Of a stretch of 64,000 nt of DNA, positions 1 to 15,013 are shown one piece after another. The notes under the pieces were generated by a model. That model was not told the DNA's origin. It worked only from the letters and a program-made list of their open reading frames with translations, and searched no databases. Location of the stretch: NCBI GenBank assembly GCA_002751075.1, contig NAOQ01000011.1, positions 196,635-260,634 of the forward strand. The letters are read 5' to 3'. The translations under genes and the position numbers were made by a program. The stretch's first letter is position 1. Each line of letters opens with the position of its first letter. This DNA is from Ichthyophonus hoferi (Eukaryota; Opisthokonta; Ichthyosporea; Ichthyophonida; Ichthyophonidae).

Positions 1-1600
1 CTATCATTTACCATATACCATATACTATATACTATATACTATATACTATATGCTATATGCCATATACCATCTATCATTTACCATATACCATACACCATAT
101 ACTATATACTATATACTATAGACTATAGACTATATACTATATACCATATACTATCTATCATTTACCATATACGGTATACTATATGGCATATACCCTATAC
201 CATATATCCTATACTATATACCGTACCCACCCATACGCACCCTACCTACTGCTTCACCTACGGCCTATGCCCTTGGCTAACTACTATACTCTTTCTTGCC
301 ATACTATTCCTCCACAGACCCAACATCTCAAACCTCTGTCCTAGATTCATCTGGGCATGGTCCTTTGCCCAAGGCAAAGAGTTTTTCGACGTAAATCACC
401 CCACCAGCATTAATCTGTCTCTCATATCATATTCACTACCTCTAATAACCCATCCTTTACATTCCATATATATCTGTATGTCTTTCTTTGTTCCACTCTT
501 TCTCCCTCTCCTTCTCTTTCCTTTTCACCTTCATGCCCATCCTTTTGTAACTCCTGTTTTTTCTACTTCCTATATACTATAGTATTATATATTTGTTCTC
601 TCTGTTAAGATGCAGTAACATCATGCTATGTTATGTGGTGTTAATTCCAATTAACGATACTACCCAACTATTCTACTACCATATTATTCTACTATAATAT
701 TATTATACTACCAAACTATTATGTTATCATCTTATTAAATTGTCGTATTATTATTCTATCATACCAATACACCATACTATCATACTATTATACTTCCATA
801 CTATTATACAGCTATAATCTAATTATACATCCCAACATATTTCCGATTTAACAATCACTTATATACTATAGATTATTCTCTACGTATGTTAATGAGTTTG
901 CTTTTATTGTTGCCCATAAAGACTGTCTGTCACTTTTAAAGTATATATGTAATATCTGTTATATGTGTTATATATATTCTGATTTATTAGGACATGGCTT
1001 GATACCATAATGTATGCTATTTGATATTGTCGTAGGTTACTTTATTATTTTATGATAAATTTATAGTTTTATATCTTATATATAATATATATATATTGCA
1101 CTATACTTCATTATGCTACTATACAACTATTTTATATTATGATATCCATTTCTAACGGCCGCATGTAGAGGTACGCAACGTCCAAGCAGACCAAATAGGA
1201 CCGCTGGGATATCTAACACTAGGCCGCGGTCTATGATCCAGGAGATCATGAGTAGTTCATCCATGAGGTGGAGGGTAGGGGACATTACCTATGCACATCT
1301 ATATATACATATACCTATACTTATACACATAAAGTCATAATGTCCTTACTATGCAATCTTACTGTTACTCTCCCATATATATCTATTACTATTATTATTC
1401 TTATCTATTCCTATATTATTTTTTAAATATTTAAATATTTGATACATATACTTACTATCATTCAAGAAGATACACCCTTCCCTTACTCTGATTATATATA
1501 TATATATGTACTACTACCCTTTCATTGATACAATAATCCTGCACTATAACTGGCTAATCAATAACCTTGGTAACCATCATGATTGCACACCCTACCACAG
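1..1600. other. Repeat-rich DNA with no firm exon
   Basis: The first ~230 bases are a tandem array of short ATACTAT/ATACCAT units with a higher-order period near 70-85 bases: the string CTATCATTTACCATATAC recurs at about 1, 71 and 155. The rest is very AT-rich. Two denser islands (about 318-390 and 1141-1270) have open frames, but neither matches the RALGAPB segment expected just before the first firm exon at 1601. The stretch is most simply a large RALGAPB intron. Confidence 0.6.
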
Positions 1601-4600
1601 GTGTCAGAAGATGGTAAAACAAGCCAACGACGTAGTTTCTGGGAAATGAAAAATCGATTAAGTCATCTTTTAATAAAGGCCTTTGAGTGCGAGGTGGACC
1701 CCAACAATACCCAAATGTTGCTGTATGCTATAGCCGTGTATGTGTGTGAGGATGCAGACTATACCCAGACCCTGCCGCACCGTGCACTGAGAAGTATGTG
1801 TATCTCTATCCCTCTATTTCTATACCTCTATGTATGTATGTATGTATGTATGTATATATGTATGTATGTATGTATGCCTATTTTTATGTATGTATATATG
1901 TATATGTTTATGTATATATATATATGTATGTATGTATGTACGTATGTATGCTTATTTTTATGTATGTATGTATATATGTATATGTTTATGTATGTATGTA
2001 TGTATGTATGTATGCATGTATGTGAACAGATCAAGATAATAGAACGACCATAGCTTTAAATGGTAGTTTTGTTTTTTAATAAATTTAAGCGAAATAGATT
2101 ATATGACCGATTGCCTCGTTTATTATATTTATTTATTTATACATTTCTCCTCTACACAAACACTGTAATATCTGGCCTATCTAATATAGTCCCTATGAAA
2201 GTTCAACACTTTTTCTTCAATTATCAACAAAAAATAATAGGTAGAAAATGGAAAAAATAATACGCATTAACCTACTAGGCATCCAACGACAATTGATTAG
2301 ACTCTCTTGGTCTACGGATGTTACTCAGACTGCATTTGAGGTATGATGATTGTGACTTGCATAATATATATGTATATTTATACATACATACATACATACA
2401 TACATACATACATACATGCATGCATGCAAACACACGTTTGAAGCTAATATCCATTGGTGGTTATTTATAGGTTCTATCGGGATTGGTTAACGTACGAGAG
2501 ATAGTACGACCTCAAGACCTAGTATTGTGCCTGTATGATTATATCATCAAGCAAGCCAGTCAACCTCCCTATAAGCACACAACGGTTCGTAGGTGTCTAT
2601 ATGTTTTTGTTTTTCTTGGTATTGGGTGGTCTCTGTGTACATGCATGTATGTTAGGATGATAGTATATGTATATATAATTGTATACACGTATAATAGTAT
2701 CTGTAGTATAATCTATTGATAATAATACTTTCATAATTGTGTTCCTATAATAATGGCTTGGTAACAGTATTGTTATAATAGTATTTTTATCTTTGCAGAC
2801 TTGTATGTACCGCGTTGTGATATCCATCATCAAATTCTATGAAAATAAAATAGTCCAATAATTGACTTTTAAAAAACAGGATTTGCATACCAAGATTGCT
2901 GGAGCCTATCGTTGCTTACAAACATGGGTGACGACGGACCAATGGATTATCGATAATAGAGAGGTGTGTAAACCTGATGTCCCTGTATATACGTATTATT
3001 CATTAAATCACTGCCACTATCTATTATTTTGCAGAGATTAATAAGGTGGAATCTATAGCAAATATATGTATGCATATGTGACAAGATGAACCTACATACA
3101 TACATGCAACATGTATATATACATAATGCAATTGTCTGTAAAAATGCATGTCATTTATAATTAAATAACTCGGGCATAATATGTGATTGCACTCTATTGC
3201 TACGGCCTTACTGGCTTCATTAATTTCGTTAATTAATTTAATCCAATTACAATGGCCTAGATGGTGGAAATTATTGTAACTTATTAAAAGTGAATTTATA
3301 TTGTAAGGGTCATACAGGTATGTGATATGATAGATAGACCTATGGATGATGATTGGTTAAGTTATATGCAATCACCACATAATTTTGACCAATGAGTTTG
3401 ACCAATGGTTATACTGAAGAGTATGGTCAAGTTTTATAATATTGTATATTCAATGACAATGACTTTTTAAAAAGTCAAACTCCTTTACTGTATGCGTGTG
3501 GTATCAATAGGTATATCTATATAAAGAAGTTGTTGATTCATTCAATGTTCTGTGTAAAATTGCAAAAAAAAAAAAAAAATGTGGTTTCAACTGTGAAATA
3601 TCTTTAGATAATTATGCATATTTTAAAAATCAAGTTAGTTTATTCTATTGCTCTAGGTTTTTTTCCGTCCAGGATATATTGGCTTACTGGCGTAGATAAG
3701 GTAACTGATAATGATTGATTCATAGACACTAAGCAAAGTAATGGAGGTGATTGAACTGGGCATTACTGGTACAAGATCACGTGATAGAGAGTACATGGAC
3801 CAGTTTCCCGAGTCTAAAGGGATGCCAAAGGAGGACAAGATGTACGATCCTAAACCACCTTCCGCCAGGTAACTACTTATGCATGCCCACCCATCTGGTC
3901 TTGCTTATATCATCTTCAGTTTTATGACAGCCAATTATATCACACCCAGTTGCCATTGCTTAGTACTCATAATTTGCATTTTGGCATAGCGATATTATTG
4001 GTCTATTCCTGTTATCATTGGTTGAACTACTAATGCTGAGAAACCTATAGAAAATTTTCAACCTATCTTTATTATTAATACCTATACTTTATATTTTAGA
4101 TCAACCTTATCTCCAAATAACAACAAAATCCAAATACTATTTTTATTATTTTTACACATATAATATGATATAACATACTGCAACACAATACAATTTATTA
4201 TAGCACTAAATGTATATATGTATGGGAGCCAACATGCCCTGATATTCCACCTATACCCTTGTCCCTAGAATGAAGGATGCAGCCGAGCAGGTCCTCGCCA
4301 ACTTGTTGCATCACCTTGGTAATTTCCCGCCTAAATGTGGCCCTGAGTCTATGTCGTCATTAGAATACGAGAGTTCCCTTATTAAGTAAGGGCCACTCTT
4401 TTCACTGTATATATTAATACTCACTGTATATATTATTATTCACCATATATATTAGTAGCCACTCTGTATATTTTTAAGACAAGAATATAAACTATACTGT
4501 ACACTAGATGCTAAGACTTCATGATGCTTTGTTTTTGTATTTTACAATTTTAAGGTCGCATATAATGATTGTTGTGGTTGGGTAATTAAACTCATTAACT

Positions 4601-7600
4601 ATATTCCTTAGACTGTCGCATACATAACACATACGTCATAAATCCTACTACTAAACCAGCAATACCTTACAAATACATCTAAGGCAATATGCAATAATTT
4701 GCTTATTGTTTTTAGCATAGATAACAGATAACACGGCTTTTAGAACAAACACAATTCCCTCCTGCACTGGGTTTTGTGGTGGCCATTATCTAACTATTGA
4801 CTAGTTAATATAACTACTATCTTAACCCCACTTTCTCATTGAGTACTATATATATTTCTATTTTTAATTTAAACTCTAACACCACGGGTTCAAACTGTTT
4901 ATCGTTTAACAGAAAATTAGACTCAGGGGGTGGGGGGATTTATCTGATAATTTTCAATTTTCATCATTACCTTGCTCTACTATAATATATATATATATAT
5001 ATATAATTTACAATGAGTATGTATGTAAATTTAACCATATTTATATGAATTCTTTGTACAGAATCTTATACCTATTTGAAAATTTGTAATTTGCAGCATT
5101 AATTATTCATCCTAATGATTGGGGTGACCAATAGTTTTATATATATATATATATTTATTTATTTATAATTCCCTATCACATAAAGAGATTTTAATTAGGC
5201 AATGGTAGTATTACCTTAACTTATTGTATATTAGCACCTATTAAGGGTATCTGGTCCCCCATTGGTCCAGTTATTATCAACCTACACACTATATATATAC
5301 ATTAACGTATACAAATAACTTTACATGTCTGAGTAACGTGACTATAAACTAGGCATGGGTATACTTACAAAAGGGACCTTACCATATATAGGGAGCTAGA
5401 AGCACATGGAGTGGAGGATCCTCGCAGTTATATGAGGTACTTTGGCATTGACGGAGAAATCATCATGTGTATATGTGAAATGCCATTTGAAGAAGGTATG
5501 TATTATTGTTTCGTTTAGTTTTAGGTTTCTTTTCATCTGTTCTGCCTTCATTTGCATGGCTGTTATTGCCCCAGTCTTTTTTGATTTATGGTGGTTATAG
5601 TATTGTGTTATTGTTATTGCTCTTGTTGTTGTTATTGTTGTTGCTGTTGCTATTGTTATTATTGTTGTTGTTATTATACATACTATGCTACTATGCTACT
5701 ACGCTATTATCATTCTATCATACATACTATTCCATTAGCACATCATTATACATAAGCATGACTTGTGCCTAGTCATCGGCCCTCCTAATACCCTGTGGTC
5801 TACCTCCTACTTCACCCCAGGTGGACCTGGTGTGGCTGTGATCTTGAGAGACATGTACGGTACCTTTACCTTCCACACTAAGATCACCTACACTACTGAT
5901 GACCTCCTGATTAAACCACAATCTCAGGCTGAACTGCGGCCCAAGCCCCTGACTACTAATGCTGAGGTTATTGCTATATGATATTCCTCTAGCCTATCTT
6001 TTATCCCTCACGTTATTTGCTTAGTGTCATATTATCATATTATAGTTATGTAAGGGCGACTTTATATACCCCTTATTACTAATATAATATAGTGTAATAT
6101 AATATAATATATTTACCCTCCTATCTAAACCACCGCTTATCTTTATTTCATGTATTATTACATTTAATATAATATATATTTTTATTTTTTCTACCCATAA
6201 TAATAGCGTACTAGTTTTAATTATGCAAAGTCAAGTATAAAGTGATACTAATCGGGCTATGATCACCAATCAAAACACTCAGATGGGCGTGGACACGTGC
6301 CCCACCAACGATGAGGGGCCTAGTCTGGCAGATACTCCGACCTACACAACCAATCAGTCATCGTCTATTAGTAGGACATTCACCCAATCCAACTGTGGCA
6401 GCTATAAGTTATTTGAGGATTTCTTGAAGGAGCAGGTATTTATAGATGTAGATATATAGTATCATATTATCATACTATCGTACATTCATACATACACACG
6501 TACACACATATATATATATGTTCATTTGTTAATACTTCATTTAATTTTAAAGTTACATCTCCATTGGCTGCATTTTACCTTACCCCCCTCAGGATCATGT
6601 TATTTTTATAGTACATGGAATACTGGCATGCCTCTTGCAGTATTTAACTTGTTCCTATTGGCTGTTTATAATCCTTAACTCTAGTACATATTGACTTTCT
6701 ACCATAGAATTAAATTGCATATAAATATATTAAGAGATGTGTTATAAATCAATAGGGAAAGTATATGGAGCGATATTAAAAAACAACCAACGCCAAGGCG
6801 ATATTAAAAAACAACCAACGCCAAGAGTGGATCCATATAACTTTATTTCAAGATCTAACCTGTGAGGCTTAATTTGTTTTTTGAAAAGATATATCGACCA
6901 ATATATTCACGATATTAAATCAAGTGTATAGTAATAAAATCCGTATGTACTCACTGGGCCTATAATGATGTTACAATACATTATACTCATTATATTGTAT
7001 TGCGTTGTGTTATATTATATTATATTATATTATATTATAACATATATAGTTGAATAGTATAAACCAATAGTCTAAGAACCCGTCACTGCCCAATGAGCCC
7101 ATCATTATCTTATATTAAATTACATCTTAATAATATTATTATATTCACCTTATCAAAGATGAAAACTGAGAAAGAGATCCACGAATCATTGAGCGAGGCT
7201 GCTTCCCACGTGGCTTTCCCCGATGAATCCACTGCCTTAGATGTGCCTGAATACAAAGATAAATATACCCCTGGGATTAGTAAATTCCAGATTGGAAGGT
7301 ATGTTGTTGCTAGGTGATAACCAATGATATTTATGTCTTTATATTTATATTGACTTAGTCTTGATTATCTGTCATTATTTTTGTATTTAATTTGTAGTTA
7401 TTTACTCCCACCTACATTGTATGTAATTAAAGTTTAAGTTGCCAATAGACATAAATTACTGACTGTGTTCACCAATACGCACACACCATATATACGAGAA
7501 AGAAACCTATTTAAAACTAAGGACATTACATGGTTGAACAATACGATAGTAAAATGACTGATAACTTCACCATAAAAGGCAATTAGCAGCGCACTTAGGT

Positions 7601-10600
7601 CTGCTATCATTGGATAATTTATCGTGCGGTAAGGACAAAAGGGAAAGGAGACGAGTAGTGCAACTGGTTCAGGATAAGCGATTGCTCTGTCAACTTATGG
7701 TAGGTGTTTTATTGGTTGATACGGGGTATGGAATGCAGGCGTTGGTATTTGCTCCATGACTTATTACATGGTTTTCATGTGTTTAGTAGAGAAATGTGTA
7801 CCTATATATGGCTGGTTGTAAAAGGTGAGATATAACAAGAATAGTAATGATCATAATAATAATGACAACAACGATAACAATACAATCATGTATACACACA
7901 TACATACCACTATATAGTTAACATATTAAGATAAATTTATAATATCAGGCCTTTAATTACTATTTATTATTGAAAAGATATTTAGGTAAACAAATATCTT
8001 TTCAAACTCGTGTCAAGGCAATAGAAGATGCAGCTAACAAAACCTTGCCAAGTCTCTGTTAGGGTTGAGTTTGTTATTTATTATTAGAGTATCCTTTAGT
8101 TGTTTGCTATATATATGAGGTATAGAATACCAATTTTACCTATTATACAATATTCATCATTCCTTTTTGTTTATAAACACCAATATATCTGTCTAATAAT
8201 TTATGCATTTATTTGTATTATAACTCTATTTAATTCAACTTTAAATATCTCACTAGTATTTTTTCTGTTAATTTATATTTTATCTATTTGCTTTAATTAG
8301 CTACATGTAATTGAATGTCATGCTGATTAGGTAATCTACAGGTCTTGGACGAAATGCCTGAACGAGATACCGATGTATTCAGCGTTCTTTATGTTCCTAA
8401 GGTATTTTTTTACTGCCTTAAATTAAAATACTTGCCCCCAATCAAAAGTAGTGAAAGTTGCATTTTTAAAATTCTTTGAGAGAAATGGCGCTGTAGTTCA
8501 ATTTTTCACTAATAATTAACAATTAATACTCTTCTTGTTATTCGTTTCTGTATTGATTTTTAATTAACATACAAATGGTTTTCCATTATTCTGAGTTTCA
8601 TATGCAATGCTATTTCATTATTATTATATTCATTATCATGTATTCTGTTTTATTGACGTTAATGCATGGTTAAAGCATTATACATATATATATATATAGG
8701 CTGTTAATTACTGGATAAGAGACCTTTTTAGCGAGAAGCATTTATGATGCTATGTAACTATATAGAAGCATGATCTGACATACTAACCAATGAATTAAAC
8801 CTTCCGTCCCCAATAGTTGGAAGAAGTTATAATTTTGGCATTTATGCTTTTATTCTTATTGGTGGATTATAAACATTATTTTCTTGGTTTATAATATGGA
8901 TTTATTGGCTAATTTCTATTACTTTATGGCAGGGTTGTTCTGAGCCAGAGAAAATTGTAGGCTATCAGGCCCCTAATTTGATTGGTTCCGATTTTGAAGC
9001 CTTCCTGTATAGGTGGGTTCTTATGTTTTGTAGGCTTGTAATAACTGACTATAATTTGTTGGAATAGTGTGGAAAATAAAAAAATAAATTGGTGTGATTG
9101 GGTGGTTGGGTTGTCTAAGAGAATATGATTGGTAAATATGTGTAAGGTCGAGGTTAGGGGGGCTACTTTATGAAGTCAATAGTCTACCACCCTGCAAACA
9201 ATATACATATACGCATACATATTGCCTAGTACATTGCTACACTGTCATTACCTCAATTCATATCATCCAACGAGCTTTAGTTTATTTATCGTATGCAGAC
9301 CCTATATGCCCTATATACTTTATACTCTATATACCTCACCCTCCTATATACCTTATACCCTATACTCTCTATGTGGCCGCTTTGCCTATATGTCTTCTAT
9401 GTCCTACCAACCCGCTCTCCTCCCCTATAGCCTAGGCTGGGCTCTAGATGTGACGAAGCATAACAAGTGGCCTAAAGTCATGCCTAGGCCTGAACAATGT
9501 GCTTCTCTCCCCTACTATGCCGATCTGGTATCTGAGGTAAGTGTGATGCCCCCTATGATTGGCTAGCTTTGTACTCTCAAAGGGGTCCACTAAATACTTA
9601 CTTATATTTTAATGTTTTGTTTTCACATTAACCGGTGTTAATTGGAGGATTAGTATTAAAATTGTTTTTTTTTTATGATAGAACCAGCTCTTTATTATTT
9701 TAATTATTATTATGGATATCATGAACCTGTCTGCCCCAAATATAGAATCAATAGCCAATTGGAACTCCTAGTGTAAAGCCTTCACTCATTGGATATTAAT
9801 CATACTGAAGGTGTATTTTACTGTATAATTATAGCCTCTGATTGGACCATTCATAGTTGAAAGACTTGAATGTTTGGTTTCTTAAAAAGCACTTGGAGAC
9901 TATAGGTTAGCTATAAAATATGAAATTATTAGCATTAATGGGTATGCAACGATAGTAACCGGTATGCCTCTATGGAAATGACAACGCATAATGATTTGTG
10001 CATACTAACTAACCCTGTGATGTGATAGGTGCTATTCTATGTACCTGCCCTTATTAGGGACGGTGTACATAATCCTAACGTCACTCAAGTGCGCGCCAGG
10101 AGTTCCTCTGCGTAGGTTGCCGTGTTTGATTGGATGAGATACTTATATGGCTATATGTGAAGGGGATATGTGTGTGTGGATGAGAAAGTATTATGTATTG
10201 CTGTGTATATAGTATATATATATGTATGTATATCTGTATAGATATGTATATGTACAGATAGGTGTTTCACATCTTAGACGCCGCGCACTTCCACTTATAG
10301 AATCTCTATTGCATATTATTATGATAGCAGTGGTAGCCAATGAATAGTATGCCTAATTACCCCTTAATCTTAAACTTATAAACCTATCGTAAGGCTAGTA
10401 GTAGTAGTGTTATGGTTTCCATAATGGCTTAGTGTTCCATTTCTTACAAAAAAAAAACAGCATTTTATTCTATAGCTTTAAATTTTCATTAGGTTTTCCG
10501 TTGCAAGACAGGTGACCAATCATCAATTGCAATATACATCTAAGCTGCCACTATGTCATAGTGACGTGATCCAAGGATTTTGTTTTTGTTTTGATTGATT

Positions 10601-13600
10601 GATTTATTAATTTGGTTCACTTATGATGTTTACCTATGTTTCCGTTGGCTTTCTATATGACTATGAATTATAATAGAAATACTTAATGCTAATATACTCA
10701 ATATAACTGTCCAACTATATATATATATATATAATTAGATATCCATATAGTATTAATATAATCTATACCCATTTGGCCGAGTTAACCTTCTTTCTGTCGA
10801 GGTGTATTTTCCGTATCTTCTATTATTATTTGTCCACAGTCATGCCTATTAACACGTTCATCCAATCACAGTAATTGCGCCACGAACTTTTCTGGCTCCT
10901 CTGAACATTTTGCTGATGCAAGACTAAGACAAACAACGCCAGGTATGCATGCTGATTGACTATCTAGTGTATACCTGTAGGCGTATTGGTTTATGCGTAT
11001 GTATGCATATGCTTTTAATTGAATAAGTAAGCATGGTAATAGCACATCCAGACATAGAGGGATAAGTTGATTCTACACCTATATATATGTATATATATAT
11101 GTGTACTAGTATATTAGTGTAATGCACTGCATGTGTAAATTTAATCTTTTCCTCCAATTCATTCTTAGACCAATCAAGCGGATCACACCCAAAAGCGTTA
11201 AGAAGCCGATCTGGTCTTACTGACATCTCCCACTTGATGTCCCCAAATAGTATGGCCTATTTACTTATCTTCACTAATCAACTTGTTCTTTCCCCTTAGT
11301 TACCAATTAAAATATACTCCTGACCTGTCTTTCTACCCATTTATTATAACATTAGTATATGGCACCATATATCATATTTTTTAACATTATTATCTGCACT
11401 GTGTATATATGTTTTGTTTTTCTTCTATTATCTCTGTAGGGTTGGTGGCAGGGGGGCTATCTAGTCGTGCATAATTGAAAGCTCATGAGGTAGAAGTATG
11501 AAGGGAATAATCGAATATCTTTGTATATAGGCTATGGTTTTGTGGTAGGACTGGGATGATATTATATCACTCGCATAATATAGGATGGTCATATAGAATG
11601 TGTGTGCATGTATGTATGTATGTATGTATGTATGTATGTATGTACATAAAATAAGCAGTATATATTTATTTATAGATTATCACGTATACACTATAATAAC
11701 AAAACATAATTAATTCCAATAATATAATTGATATAAGTGATATACACAGTGTTCACTAACAGGGAACCAACCACAGACCACAGAAGAGCTGCAAAGGCAA
11801 CTGTGGGATATGGATATGCTGATATTGACCACTCGCCATTGGACAGCGAGGAGGGCATATCCGATAATAGGGGCGGCAACGTCATAGATGACGTAATAGA
11901 GAAGATTGAAATTGTGAGTATATATATATATATATATATAGGTGTATGTATTATAGATGTTATATTATATTGTTATATAATATACCCTATATAGTACTAT
12001 GCTTCAATCTGCCTCATCCCTATTTGATCTCATACCATTCCCTACATTACTATTGGCTAGATCACGTTGTCTTTTTTTTACCCAGTGGTTAGTACTATGT
12101 CGTATATGATTGGATTAGGTACATTCTGATAAAATAATCACAGGATATGCTGATTTCTTTTATCATTTCTGTATTTTAGTGGTGCGATAATCTCACTGTC
12201 AGCCTATTATTACCAATCAGTAGAAGTATTAAAACACTATTTATAATATAACCAATCAAAATAGCCCCAATAGTTTTTTAATACCTCTAATCTATCCAAT
12301 GTCATGCCAATAGCATCTGGCTACAGCTAGTATGAATGGTTGCTTTGACCTGAAGGTCATATGAGTGGATAATGCATATTGTAATCGTATATAATTGGAT
12401 CAAAGTCTTTTTTATAATTGGCACTACCTTCTCATCCAACCATATATATTACTATATATTTGCATTTATATATAGCTACAGTAACCAATAAAATATCATG
12501 TTCTGATTGGTTTCCGTGTATATAGCTTAGCAACCATGCTGTGACAATCGTCTGGTTGGTGGATTTCGATGACCACCATTTCTTCCCTTTTAAGGTATGT
12601 TTTGATCCATATGTAGATATATATATATCTGTTTATAGTCTGTGTGTTTACCTCTGTACGCGTCATTTCATTGGATTGTCGTTTCCGTTGATCTACGATC
12701 AAACCAATGTAAAGTATGATCTTCATTATGATTATAATCCAAACACACTATTTATGCTCTCATAAGCTAATAAAGGAATATTACGCAACCAATACGTTAC
12801 TTTTGTTAAAAGCTGGTCCCAATTATGTGTATATCCCTCCCTCTTCCTCCCTCCCTCTCTCTCTCTCTGTTCTATAACCTTTCAGGACGAGAAAAAGACA
12901 ATTCTGTATGTTCATCCCTTGCAAATAGGACTGTATCGTATTAGAGTGGAGAGTAAAGTGCAAGAGGGACCTTTAATAGAAGGTAAGTTATAGTGTTATG
13001 GTGTTTTGGCTTTATGTTATACTATGCATTTCTATTGCTTGTGGGGGCTGTACTTATTGTATTAAAGCTGAGTGGCGTGCTGGCTTGACCAACCACTTAA
13101 AAGTTAGGCTTATAAATCAAAGGTTGATTGAGGTTAAACCATTTCCCCTATGCCTTTCATTACTAATACAACTACATATCTAAACAGTATAGAAAGCAAT
13201 AATATGTCTTTAAGATGATGTTTATAGGTACATATTATCTACCTATATATATATGTATGTATAAGTGGCTTTTGGTTAGCTTGATTGGACATTATTATTT
13301 ATGACGTCACGTGTGGCTCGGAAGCTATCTATGTAAGTTTATATATATATAGATTTATTGGTGGCTCATTCTCAATCTATGCTTTTATTGGCATGTTTGG
13401 GTCTTGATCTATATATATATATATATATATGATCAGCCATAGGCCTGTAAAATATTGACTAATGAAATATTATTAAGCTATGCATAATTTTCTAATTAGT
13501 CTATGCTGTTTAGTAGTACTAATACTTAAACACGATGAAAATGAGTAGTTTAATCTACTAAAAGGCCGGTAATATATTTATAATTTTTATATTCAGGTAT

Positions 13601-15013
13601 GGTTGTAAGCCGCAAAGTGCTGGGGAAAATGGTTCGTCAAACAGCGTTAAATTCAGTCAGGTAAGATTACTACTACTAGCGATATATGGGTATATATTTA
13701 TTGGTATATTAAAATTATTATTGAATTAAAATTAATATACATACACAAACACAAACCAATCATCTTGTTAAATCACTGTTTGTCTCCCTATTATACGTCA
13801 TCTCAACAACTCTATAGGCTATTCATCAGACCAAAAGGGTTTGTTTATTAAAGTGTTATAATTCAAATATAGGCTCTATCTGTGCCTTAAATTTATAAAA
13901 GGTGTGTAACTGTATTTTTTAATATTTTTAAAATAGATTTTCGAAGATGTAACGAGTTTATTTTAACCAATAACATTCCTTGCACGTATATAGGAGGCGT
14001 AGAGCTACTGCTGACGTCACCACCAGACCACACAACTTACGTAAGAAACAAATAGATGAAATTCTAGTAATGGTAAGATAACCCTATCTGCTATGATAAA
14101 TATATTATATAATTACATTACCATGTATGGTATATACATATCTATCTATCTATACCATTGGTTATTTAAGGAGACAGTTTAAAGTTAGTTGAGTCTTGAA
14201 GGGATATACAGTGATGATATTGGTTAGAAAATATATTATAAAACTCTCAAATGATAGGGTAAAAGTCATAGAGGATTCAGATCAAGATATATGCTGATAT
14301 GATCATGATCTTGTAGAAGGACCAATCAATATCCGCTTTCTATGCCGGCTTACTAGCAGATAAGACCTATGTCCAGGTAGGTTGATATAATTGAATGTAG
14401 ATCAAGTGTGAGACATATTGCATCTATGTCGTCGTGCTTATCATATATTTGCGCACTTTAACTCGATAAATTAATATATTTAATTTTTATGATTTTAATA
14501 TTACTTCTTTCCTGTTTTCGTCCAATGCTGTTCTCCGTTTATATTATATAGTTTCTTTCTTTACTTTTTATTTTCATACTCTCAGATGAATGATTGGTGT
14601 ATAATAATTAAATAATTAAGCAGGTCTGGGAGAGGGAAAGCACAAATAGTGAGACTGCTATGTGTGATATGAGATATAATTGGATATTATATAATATGAT
14701 GTAGTACAATGCTATTATATAATGTTTAATGTGTCTATTATATAATTGGTAATAATATAATGCATTTCTATACGATAACCTTTGTAGTTGCATTAGGCCC
14801 GATTTGTATGCATTAATTAATTAATTAACGCGTACACCCCCACACTCTCTCTTTCTCCTACATACACATACTAGTCGGCCTATAAGGCAGCGAATCTACG
14901 GCGCTTCGAGCGCGCCTGATAGCACCTTTAATTGCACAACCACTCTCCATGTGAACATAAATATATATATATTTTAGACTTTACATGAAAAGCGACAGGA
15001 ATTAGACGTCTAG
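1601..15013 (+). CDS. RALGAPB: Ral GTPase-activating protein subunit beta (partial, 3' half)
   Basis: This is the non-catalytic beta subunit of the RalGAP complex, which partners a catalytic alpha subunit to inactivate RalA/RalB. The exons I read are 1601-1793, 2279-2340, 2471-2584, 2880-2965, 3734-3868, 4269-4385, 5392-5495, 5821-5966, 6283-6435, 7159-7298, 7579-7699, 8342-8401, 8933-9012, 9431-9536, 10029-10111, 10872-10942, 11169-11249, 11750-11913, 12526-12594, 12886-12982, 13597-13660, 13994-14072, 14317-14376 and 14978-15013. All junctions keep phase and give about 806 codons. Landmarks shared with the human protein as I remember it are DPNNTQM in the first exon, VMEVIELGITG, MKDAAEQVL, SLGWALDV, LPYYADL, VHPLQIGLYRI and VSRKVLGKMVRQT near the C terminus. 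The N-terminal half lies left of the window. The exons at 6283 and 11750 cover a poorly conserved, probably disordered part and are the least certain. Confidence 0.9.
1825..2030. repeat. (TATG)n compound microsatellite
   Basis: This is a long imperfect TATG tetranucleotide run with TATA interruptions, just inside the intron after the first RALGAPB exon. Because it has no stop in several frames it creates false open frames rich in Tyr, Val, Cys and Met on both strands. Confidence 0.9.
2380..2428. repeat. (CATA)n microsatellite grading into (CATG)n
   Basis: This is a run of about ten CATA units followed by three CATG units, inside a RALGAPB intron. Confidence 0.9.
5600..5685. repeat. (TTG/TTA)n trinucleotide repeat
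   Basis: This imperfect TTG/TTA repeat sits in the RALGAPB intron after the exon ending at 5495. It can be read as a poly-leucine frame, which is a by-product of the repeat. Confidence 0.85.
6771..6826. repeat. Two-copy 28-bp tandem duplication
   Basis: Two adjacent 28-base units beginning CGATATTAAAAAACAACC differ only at the last base. They lie in the RALGAPB intron between the exons at 6283 and 7159, and look like a recent slippage or unequal-exchange duplication. Confidence 0.9.
11605..11645. repeat. (TATG)n microsatellite
   Basis: This is a pure run of about nine TATG units in the RALGAPB intron before the exon at 11750. Confidence 0.9.

Noticed and set aside
318-390. Possible upstream RALGAPB exon (frame with TSQTSVLDSSGHGPLPKAKS)
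   Set aside because: Splice borders look fair and it vaguely resembles the Ser/Pro-rich part of human RALGAPB, but the strongly conserved segment that should follow it is absent before 1601.
1583-2053. 156-codon open frame ending in a Tyr/Val/Cys/Met-rich tail
   Set aside because: Its first part is the real RALGAPB exon (1601-1793); the tail is read through the donor into the TATG microsatellite.
5506-5772. Poly-leucine open frame
   Set aside because: Product of a TTG/TTA repeat in a RALGAPB intron.
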